Source: Phycisphaeraceae bacterium
Lineage (GTDB): Bacteria; Planctomycetota; Phycisphaerae; Phycisphaerales; UBA1924
NCBI GenBank assembly: GCA_019636495.1
Contig: JAHBXL010000006.1
Coordinates: 148,417-212,416 of the forward strand
Direction: 5' to 3'
DNA length: 64,000 bases
Below are positions 57,721 to 64,000 of this stretch, piece by piece. The position numbers and the translations under genes are program-made. The notes under the pieces were generated by a model. It did no database searches, had not been told where the DNA came from, and was given only the letters and a program-made list of their open reading frames with translations. Position 1 is the first letter of the stretch. Each line of letters opens with the position of its first letter.

Positions 57721-59754
57721 ATGACACGCCTCTCCCGAACCGTCCGATGGCCCTCACGGTCCTGCGCGGCATCGGCCATCATCGGCGCCCTGGCGATGGC
57801 CGCGGCGGTCGAGGCCCAGACCGGCGGCCAACTGGTTGCGTGGGGCAACGCGACCAACGGCGCGATCGGAGTACCGCAGTTACACGCAGGGGTGCAGTTT
57901 GAGGATCTCTGGGCGGGAAGCAGAGGTGTCGCTGCAAGAGGAACAGATGGCGTCACCCGCGCCTGGTCCTCATTGCAGCAGTGGTTCGTGCCATCGCCCC
58001 CCGGCCTTCACTACGACCAGGCCGCATTCGGTCAGTTCCACGTGCTCCACCTCCGGTCGGACGGACAGGTGATCGCGAGCGGGAACTTCGGCAGTCTTTA
58101 CGGGCACCTCAACGTCCCGCCGCTGCCACCGGGTCTGACGTACACCGGCGTCGGTGCCAGTGAACTCGGAAGTTTGGTGCTGCGGTCCGATGGTCAGATC
58201 CTCGGCTTTGGGAACAACTTCTACGGCAACCTGACGCCGCCAACGCTCCCACCCGGCACCCACTACACCGGCCTCGTCGCAGGCTACTACCACACGCTCG
58301 CGTTCCGGTCGGATGGTGTCCTGATCGCCTTCGGGAGCAACAACCAGGGACAACTCGCTATCCCGTCGTTGCCGTCCGGTCTGTCGTACACGCAGGCCTC
58401 CGCATCCGGCGTGCATTCGCTTGCATTGCGCTCCGATGGGCAGGTGGCCGCATGGGGACACAACGGATGGGGACAGTTGGACGTTCCGTCGCTCCCAGAC
58501 GGGATGGTCTATACCGCCGTCGCCGCGGGCGGCGCGTTCTCCCTCGCGCTTCGATCGGATGGGCAAGTGCTCGCGTGGGGCAACAACAGTTACGGTCAAC
58601 TGAATGTCCCGGCTCTTCCCGACGGCCTGACCTACACCAAGATCGCCACCAACGCCTATGCCGGTTACGCGCTCCGCTCCGATGGCGAACTGATGGCGTG
58701 GGGAGATGATTACCTCCGATTCCGAGATGTCCCCCCGCCGCCGGAGGGCCTTGGCTACATCACCGCCGATCCCAACGGCGATGCCATGGCGCTGCTCTCC
58801 GATGGCTCGCTGGTGGCGTGGATGGAAAGCGCATCGCAGGCACTGCCCCGCCCGCCGCAGGGGCAGTACTCGGACATCGCTGTCTGCGACACCCACACGC
58901 TCGCGCTGCGCACCGATGGAACCATCGAAGCGGTCGGGCTGAACTGGTATGGCCAACTCGATGTCCCGTCGCTGCCGCCCGGCACTACCTACACCAGCAT
59001 CTGCGCGGCCGGGGTCCGCTATGGAGGCCTTGGCATCCCGACGAACGGCGTGAGTTACGCGATCCGATCCGATGGGCTACTGGTCGTGTGGGGAAACAAC
59101 GAGTTTGAGGCGCTGAATGTCCCCGCGCTGCCCGACGGCATGACCTACACGGCGGTCGCGGCAAACGCCTTCTTTCAGTTCGCGCTGCGCTCCGATGGGC
59201 AGATCGTCACCTGGGGCATCGCAGAGGAGTACTTCGGTCCGTTTGATCCGCCAACGCCACCACCGGGCATCGCGTACACGGCGATGGCTGTTTCCGGACA
59301 GTTCGGCATTGCGCTGCGGGATGACGGCCTGATCGACCTCTGGGGATGGGATGATCCGTCGCACCCGCTCTGGAACGTCCCCCAGCCGCCGCCCGGTTTG
59401 ACCTTCACCGCTGTCGCGATCGGCACCGACCACGCGCTGGCGCTCCGGTCCGATGGCGAGATCATCGGTTGGGGCCACAGTTTCGCCGGGCAGATCGACA
59501 TTCCACCGGCTCCGCCCGGCCACCGCTACACGTCGATCTTTGCCGCGGCAAATCGCAGCATGGCCATCGCCACGCCCGTCGAGCCGGCGTGCCCGGCGGA
59601 CTTTGACGGCAACGGCGAACGCGAGGTTTCGGACATCTTCACGTTCCTCACCGCGTGGTTTGCCGGCCAGCCCGCGGCATACACGTTCGGCGGCACACCG
59701 GGCGTGCCCGCCATCTTCGCATTCCTCGCCGCGTGGTTTGCCGGGTGCCCATAA
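57721..59754 (+). CDS. Secreted RCC1-like repeat protein with GC-type dockerin
   Basis: 677 residues from the ATG at 57721. The signal peptide is [15 protein letters not shown]. It has at least twelve repeats of about 45 residues with the pattern [30 protein letters not shown], i.e. an RCC1/beta-propeller-like adhesin-type array. The end has one good dockerin repeat ([14 protein letters not shown]) and one degraded repeat in which the Asp-containing turn is shortened ([15 protein letters not shown]), then AGCP. It follows the broken ELWxxDGT gene. Confidence 0.8.
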   Translation: MTRLSRTVRWPSRSCAASAIIGALAMAAAVEAQTGGQLVAWGNATNGAIGVPQLHAGVQFEDLWAGSRGVAARGTDGVTRAWSSLQQWFVPSPPGLHYDQAAFGQFHVLHLRSDGQVIASGNFGSLYGHLNVPPLPPGLTYTGVGASELGSLVLRSDGQILGFGNNFYGNLTPPTLPPGTHYTGLVAGYYHTLAFRSDGVLIAFGSNNQGQLAIPSLPSGLSYTQASASGVHSLALRSDGQVAAWGHNGWGQLDVPSLPDGMVYTAVAAGGAFSLALRSDGQVLAWGNNSYGQLNVPALPDGLTYTKIATNAYAGYALRSDGELMAWGDDYLRFRDVPPPPEGLGYITADPNGDAMALLSDGSLVAWMESASQALPRPPQGQYSDIAVCDTHTLALRTDGTIEAVGLNWYGQLDVPSLPPGTTYTSICAAGVRYGGLGIPTNGVSYAIRSDGLLVVWGNNEFEALNVPALPDGMTYTAVAANAFFQFALRSDGQIVTWGIAEEYFGPFDPPTPPPGIAYTAMAVSGQFGIALRDDGLIDLWGWDDPSHPLWNVPQPPPGLTFTAVAIGTDHALALRSDGEIIGWGHSFAGQIDIPPAPPGHRYTSIFAAANRSMAIATPVEPACPADFDGNGEREVSDIFTFLTAWFAGQPAAYTFGGTPGVPAIFAFLAAWFAGCP

Positions 59755-59803
59755 GGAACAGGGGCCGCCACGAGTTCGAATGCCGGGTCTCCAAGGGGCG
59801 CAC

Positions 59804-60661
59804 ATGAAAGCCGCAGATCGACAATCTCCCTCCGCCGCAGCGCGGTCCCGACATCTGCCATCCCGGGATGCGCAGGGCTTCACGCTGATCGAACTGCTCA
59901 TTGTGATCGCGATCATCGCCATCCTGATCTCGATCATCCTGCCGGCGATTCGCTCCGCTCGCGAAAGCGCGAGAACAAGCCAGTGCCTGGCGAACCAGCG
60001 CTCTCTCGCACAGGCGCTCGTCCTCTACGCCGGCGACTTCGCCGAGACCATCGTCCGGTCGTGGACCGACAATCGTTCCCACCCGGGCAGTTGGAACGAC
60101 TGGCCGCAGACCGAGGCGGGCATCTATCTGACGGCCTCCCAACTCGCCGCGGCGACGCACGTCGAGGACCACAAGCACGGTGTCCGCGCCGGCGCGCTCT
60201 TCCAGTTTGCCCCGGATGTTCGCGCGTATCACTGCCCCTCCGATCGTCGGGACAAGGTCCGCGACAATCCGTCCTCCAGCCTGGCGTGGGTGACGTACTC
60301 GATGCCGAACTTCATGAACGGCGATGCCTACTGGGAGACCCAGATCGGCGGCGTGCGACCGGTCAGACGCCTCAGCCAACTCTGGCGTCCCGCGGACACC
60401 TTCACCTTCGTCGAGGAGTCCGATCCCCGTGGCCTCAACATGGGCTCATGGGTCATGCGACTGAACGTCCCGCAATGGATCGACCCGCTGACCGTGTGGC
60501 ACGACGATGCCGGGGTCGTCGGCTTTGCCGACGGGCACGCCGCCATTCGCACGTGGCAGGACCCGCGCACGCGCCGGATGAGCCGCGAACAGCAGTTCTA
60601 CGGCGATGCAACCGGCAATGCCGACTACGCCTGGCTGCGCGAACGCTGGCACCGGCGCTGA
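59804..60661 (+). CDS. Prepilin-like protein with N-terminal methylation motif
   Basis: 285 residues from the ATG at 59804; an ATG at 59780 is possible. The type IV pilin leader is clear: [25 protein letters not shown], with the cleavage site after the Gly. The remainder resembles the planctomycete DUF1559-like group: [19 protein letters not shown], then YHCPSDRR and the ending [14 protein letters not shown], the H-x-x-x-DG type motif. These are probably pseudopilins of a type II-like secretion or pilus system. Confidence 0.85.
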   Translation: MKAADRQSPSAAARSRHLPSRDAQGFTLIELLIVIAIIAILISIILPAIRSARESARTSQCLANQRSLAQALVLYAGDFAETIVRSWTDNRSHPGSWNDWPQTEAGIYLTASQLAAATHVEDHKHGVRAGALFQFAPDVRAYHCPSDRRDKVRDNPSSSLAWVTYSMPNFMNGDAYWETQIGGVRPVRRLSQLWRPADTFTFVEESDPRGLNMGSWVMRLNVPQWIDPLTVWHDDAGVVGFADGHAAIRTWQDPRTRRMSREQQFYGDATGNADYAWLRERWHRR

Positions 60662-60828
60662 ACGCGCAGAGCGCGTGCGCGAGGGTCAGTCGCACAAGTT
60701 CCCTGGCGCCCGGGTTCTCCCGGGCCGCGCTCGCCCACCGGGCACAGACGCGGGCCGCGCCGCCGCGGCACGGGAATAATCAACACCGCACTTCCGTTCG
60801 ACCACGCTCGCCCAGGCGCCCAGCGACC

Positions 60829-61179
60829 ATGCCCAAGCACCCGATCTTCTCGATGCCATTCGCCAAGGTCTATCCGCTGTATGTGCAGAAGGCCGAGCGC
60901 AAGGGCCGCACCAGGGAAGAAGTCGATCGCATCATCCGCTGGTTGACGGGCTACTCGCCGCAGCACCTGGCGCGACAGATCGACCGGCAGGTGGACTTCG
61001 AGACCTTCTTCGCCGAAGCGCCAGCGTTTCATCCGAACGCGGCCCTCATTGCCGGCGTCGTGTGCGGCGTGCGCGTCGAGACCCTTGAAGACCCGCTCAT
61101 GAAGAAGATCCGCGCTCTGGACAAACTGATCGACGAACTGGCCAAGGGCAAGGCGATGGAGAAGATTCTCCGGTCGTGA
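60829..61179 (+). CDS. DUF2200 family protein
   Basis: 116 residues from the ATG at 60829. The family pattern is clear: [30 protein letters not shown], and [18 protein letters not shown], ending [21 protein letters not shown]2200 proteins are small, widespread and of unknown function; they look like small helical proteins. The amidohydrolase gene follows 76 bases later. Confidence 0.85.
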   Translation: MPKHPIFSMPFAKVYPLYVQKAERKGRTREEVDRIIRWLTGYSPQHLARQIDRQVDFETFFAEAPAFHPNAALIAGVVCGVRVETLEDPLMKKIRALDKLIDELAKGKAMEKILRS

Positions 61180-61255
61180 TGCCCCTTCCCTCCGCCGCGC
61201 CGTGGGCCGAATCGGGCTACTGTGCAGTCCGAGACGTTCACCACGGGAGGCCGCC

Positions 61256-62707
61256 ATGTTCAGGTTCATTCTCGCCGCGACGGTCGCTTTCGCCGCGCAG
61301 CAGGCCGCGAGCGGGCAGGCGACGCCGGTCGCCTTCACCAACGCGCGGCTCGTCACCATCGCGGGCGACGAGATTGAGCGCGGCACGCTGGTGGTGCACG
61401 CGGGCCGGATCGTGGCGGTCGGTGCTGCCGCGCGAGTGTCCGTACCTGCGGGGGCGACGGTTGTCGACTGCGCGGGCAAAGTGATCATGCCGGGGCTGGT
61501 TGATACGCACAACCACATCGGGGGCGTGGGCGGGGCCGATGGGAGCGGCACGCTGCAGCCCGATGTGCGTGTGTACGACTCCATCAACGCGATGGATTCG
61601 GGGTTTCGGCGCGCGGTGGCGGGCGGGCTCACAACGCTGAACCTCATGCCCGGCTCGGGGCACTTGCTCAGCGGGCAGACGGTGTATGTGAAACTGCGTC
61701 CGGTCAAGAGCATCGAGGAGATGATGGTCCGCTGGCCCGATGGCGAGCCGATGGGCGGCATCAAGATGGCCAACGGCACCAACCCGATGCGCGACCCGCC
61801 GTTCGCAGGCACGCGCGGCAAGGCCGCGGCGATGGTGCGGGACCTCTTTACGCGGGCGCAGGAGTACCAAGCGCGCGGGGGCGTGGTGCGAGGTGAGAAG
61901 GAAGCGGGCGCGACGGACGGCGACGGCGGGCCGGGCGCGGCGGATGACGGCGCTGCGAACGCGGGCGGCGAACCGGCGGGCGAGCCCGGCGGCGCGCCGG
62001 GCAAGAAGAAGACGCTGTCGCGCGACCTGGGCATGGAGGCTCTGGGCGAAGTGCTCGATGGCCGTCGCATCGTGCACCACCACACGCACCGGGCCGACGA
62101 CATCATGACGGTGCTCCGACTGCGAGAGGAGTTCGGCTTCCGCGTCGTGCTGCACCACGTGAGCGAGGCGTGGAAAGTGGCGGATGAGATCGCCGCGGCG
62201 GGCGCGCCGTGCTCGATCATCCTCGTCGATTCGCCGGGCGGGAAGTTGGAAGCGTCGGAACTGAGTTTCGAGACCGGCGCGGTGCTGGAGCGCGCGGGCG
62301 TGAAAGTGGCATTCCACACCGACGACTGGATCACGGATTCGCGGCTGTTTCTGCGGATGGCGGCGCTGGGTGTACGCGCGGGCATGAGCCGGGCCGGCGC
62401 GCTCGCCGCACTCACCATCCGCGGGGCCGAGATGATGGACCTGCAGGACCGCATCGGCACGCTGGAGGCGGGCAAGGATGCGGACTTTGTAATCCTCTCG
62501 GGCGACCCGTTCAGCGTGTACACGCGGATCGAGCAGACGTGGGTCGAGGGCGTGCGCGTGTTCGACCTGACCGATGAGAAGGACCGGCTGCACGCCGAGG
62601 GCGGGTTCGGCGCGGGGCGCGACCAGACACCCTACTTCTGCTGCTTTGATGCGGAGAGTTTCGTCTTCGGGCGGAGCGGCACGGTGTGGCAGGCGGGCGG
62701 CAAGTGA
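61256..62707 (+). CDS. Secreted amidohydrolase, metal ligands intact
   Basis: 483 residues from the ATG at 61256 (GGGAGG upstream) with a signal peptide (FILAATVAFAAQQAASG). The amidohydrolase fold is clear: GKVIMPGLVDTHNHIGG (His 85, His 87), IVHHHTHRADDI, VVLHHVSEAWKV and VAFHTDDW, giving the usual metal-binding set, and AGKDADFVILSGDPF at the end. An Ala/Gly/Glu-rich insert of about 40 residues (residue 218 on) is unusual. The next gene starts 42 bases later and is a paralogue. Confidence 0.85.
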   Translation: MFRFILAATVAFAAQQAASGQATPVAFTNARLVTIAGDEIERGTLVVHAGRIVAVGAAARVSVPAGATVVDCAGKVIMPGLVDTHNHIGGVGGADGSGTLQPDVRVYDSINAMDSGFRRAVAGGLTTLNLMPGSGHLLSGQTVYVKLRPVKSIEEMMVRWPDGEPMGGIKMANGTNPMRDPPFAGTRGKAAAMVRDLFTRAQEYQARGGVVRGEKEAGATDGDGGPGAADDGAANAGGEPAGEPGGAPGKKKTLSRDLGMEALGEVLDGRRIVHHHTHRADDIMTVLRLREEFGFRVVLHHVSEAWKVADEIAAAGAPCSIILVDSPGGKLEASELSFETGAVLERAGVKVAFHTDDWITDSRLFLRMAALGVRAGMSRAGALAALTIRGAEMMDLQDRIGTLEAGKDADFVILSGDPFSVYTRIEQTWVEGVRVFDLTDEKDRLHAEGGFGAGRDQTPYFCCFDAESFVFGRSGTVWQAGGK

Positions 62708-62748
62708 TCGAAGGTCTGGTGGAACGCCTCGATCGAAGCGGAGCGACT

Positions 62749-63972
62749 ATGAACACGCCGGCGAGAGTTGTGCTTGGATTGTTGTTGATCCTCATGTATG
62801 CGCACGGCGCAGCGGCGCAGGTCGCGGTCCGCGCGGCGACGCTGCACACCATGGGCCCAGCGGGCACGATCCAGAACGGCGTGGTCGTCATCACCGATGG
62901 CAAGATCGCCGCGGTCGGGCCTGCGCCACAGGTCGCCATTCCCGCGGGGTACCGGGTGATCGAGGCCGCGGTCGCCGTGCCGGGGCTGATCGATGCGCAC
63001 TCGACAGTGGGGCTCTCGGGCCTCTTCAACACGCGGCACGACAGCGACCAGTTGGAGCGCAGCACGCCCATCCAGCCCGAACTCCGCGCCATCGACGCCT
63101 ACAACCCCAACGACCGGCTTGTCGAGTGGGTGCGGTCGTTCGGCATCACGACGGTGCACACCGGTCACGCGCCCGGCGAAGCGGTCAGCGGGCAGACGAT
63201 CATCGTCAAGACGATCGGGCGCACGGTGGAAGAAGCGCTGGTCAGTCCGCTGGGTGCCATCGCCTGCACGATGGGGCCCGGCGCGCAGAAGGACGGTGGA
63301 CGCAGCCCCGGAACCCGCGCCAAGGTTGTCGCAATCCTGCGGGCCGAACTCATCAAGGCCCGCGAGTACGCCGAGAAGGTCGAGGCCGCGGCCGATGGCA
63401 AGAAGCCCGACCGCAATCTGCGGCTCGAGTCGCTCGCGGCGGCGCTCCGCGGCGAAGTGCCGATGCTGATCACCGCGCAGCGTGCCCAGGACATCGAAGC
63501 CGCGCTGCGCCTGAAGGACGAGTTCGGCTTCCGCATGATCCTCGACGGCGGCGCGGAGGCGACGCTGCTCGCCGAGCGGCTGAAGGCCGCCGGCGTGCCG
63601 GTGATCGTGCACCCGACAATGATGCGCGCCTACGGCGAAACGGAGAACGCCTCGTTCACGACCGCGGCGAAACTGCGTGACGCGGGCCTGCTCATCGCCC
63701 TCCAGAGCGGGTACGAGGGGTACGTGCCCAAGACACGCGTGGTGCTGTTCGAAGCCGGGCTCGCCGCGGCACGAGGGCTGGGGTTCGGGGGCGCGCTGGC
63801 GTCGATCACCATCGACGCGGCCCGCCTGCTGGGGATCGACTCCCGCGTCGGATCGCTCGAGGCCGGCAAGGACGGAGATATCGCGCTCTATGACGGCGAC
63901 CCATTCGAGTACACGACGCACTGCGTGGGGGTGATCATCAACGGCGCAGTCGTGAGCGACGTGCAGAGATAA
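62749..63972 (+). CDS. Secreted amidohydrolase paralogue with lost metal ligands (probable pseudoenzyme)
   Basis: 407 residues from the ATG at 62749 with a signal peptide (VVLGLLLILMYAHGAAA). It keeps the framework (VAVPGLIDAHSTVGL, VGSLEAGKDGDIALYDGDPF) and aligns along its length with the upstream gene. The ligand His/Asp positions are changed: HNH becomes HST (His 84, Ser 85), the H-H-x-x-H stretch becomes LITAQRAQDI, the HH strand becomes MILDGGAEATL and the HTDDW strand becomes LQSGYEGYV. It is likely a non-catalytic partner of the active enzyme. The tail end of the window, 63973-64000, holds no further gene. Confidence 0.8.
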   Translation: MNTPARVVLGLLLILMYAHGAAAQVAVRAATLHTMGPAGTIQNGVVVITDGKIAAVGPAPQVAIPAGYRVIEAAVAVPGLIDAHSTVGLSGLFNTRHDSDQLERSTPIQPELRAIDAYNPNDRLVEWVRSFGITTVHTGHAPGEAVSGQTIIVKTIGRTVEEALVSPLGAIACTMGPGAQKDGGRSPGTRAKVVAILRAELIKAREYAEKVEAAADGKKPDRNLRLESLAAALRGEVPMLITAQRAQDIEAALRLKDEFGFRMILDGGAEATLLAERLKAAGVPVIVHPTMMRAYGETENASFTTAAKLRDAGLLIALQSGYEGYVPKTRVVLFEAGLAAARGLGFGGALASITIDAARLLGIDSRVGSLEAGKDGDIALYDGDPFEYTTHCVGVIINGAVVSDVQR

Positions 63973-64000
63973 CTTTGTTTCTTGTTATGTTCAGCACCCT

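Noticed and set aside
57569..57902. In-frame continuation of the ELWxxDGT protein after the break
   Set aside because: The peptide is Arg/Pro-rich, without domain character, and would overlap the next gene's signal peptide.

Overview
The window is a high-GC (roughly two-thirds G+C by eye) bacterial chromosome segment that reads as Planctomycetota, most likely class Phycisphaerae. Three lines of evidence support this. Several secreted proteins end in a two-repeat 'GC-type' dockerin module (DIFxFLxAWF repeats with a terminal GC or GCP). Other secreted proteins end in a PEP-CTERM-like tail (LLGLGGLVAxRRRR). There is also a pair of an ECF sigma factor with a Ser/Thr kinase/beta-propeller receptor, plus an H-x-DG type prepilin-like protein; both are planctomycete hallmarks. 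No rRNA, phage, transposase or CRISPR array was seen.

Layout. 1-3.9 kb: two glycosyltransferases and a dockerin-bearing SGNH hydrolase. 3.9-7.4 kb: argB with two small neighbours, then holA. 7.5-12 kb: a lipoprotein and clpC. 12.1-14.1 kb: two PEP-CTERM proteins that share an identical sorting-signal/terminator cassette. 14.6-22.7 kb: a flavin halogenase-like enzyme with a TauE/SafE transporter, an ABC-2 permease, then marR with a GH20-like hydrolase, and pirin. 22.7-30 kb, minus strand: two methyltransferases, an FHA-GAF histidine kinase, a ParE/Phd-type toxin-antitoxin pair and a fused iron-type ABC permease. This stretch also has repeat-rich spacers. 30.2-39 kb: three consecutive secreted proteases of unrelated fold (S8, M36-like, matrixin), all with GC-type dockerins, followed by a PEP-CTERM protein. 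39-49 kb: a fasciclin protein, a TVP38-type membrane protein, an S9 peptidase, gatC, ybeY, a CBS transporter, argS and a fibro-slime protein. 49-51.6 kb: murA, a HIT protein, tRNA-Ser(GCU) and tRNA-Ala(UGC). 52-64 kb: ECF sigma factor, kinase, a broken ELWxxDGT/dockerin gene, an RCC1-repeat dockerin protein, a prepilin-like protein, a DUF2200 protein and two adjacent amidohydrolase-family proteins. The second amidohydrolase has lost the metal-ligand histidines.

The main themes are an elaborate secreted or cell-surface proteome using two C-terminal sorting systems, with housekeeping genes between. The most testable new points are: a MarR operator placed identically at marR and at pirin; duplication of a sorting tail together with its terminator; an out-of-frame join between an ELWxxDGT protein and a dockerin end; a probable amidohydrolase pseudoenzyme beside its intact partner; and several short-period minisatellites in the spacers. 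All functional calls come from reading motifs and context. No database search was run.
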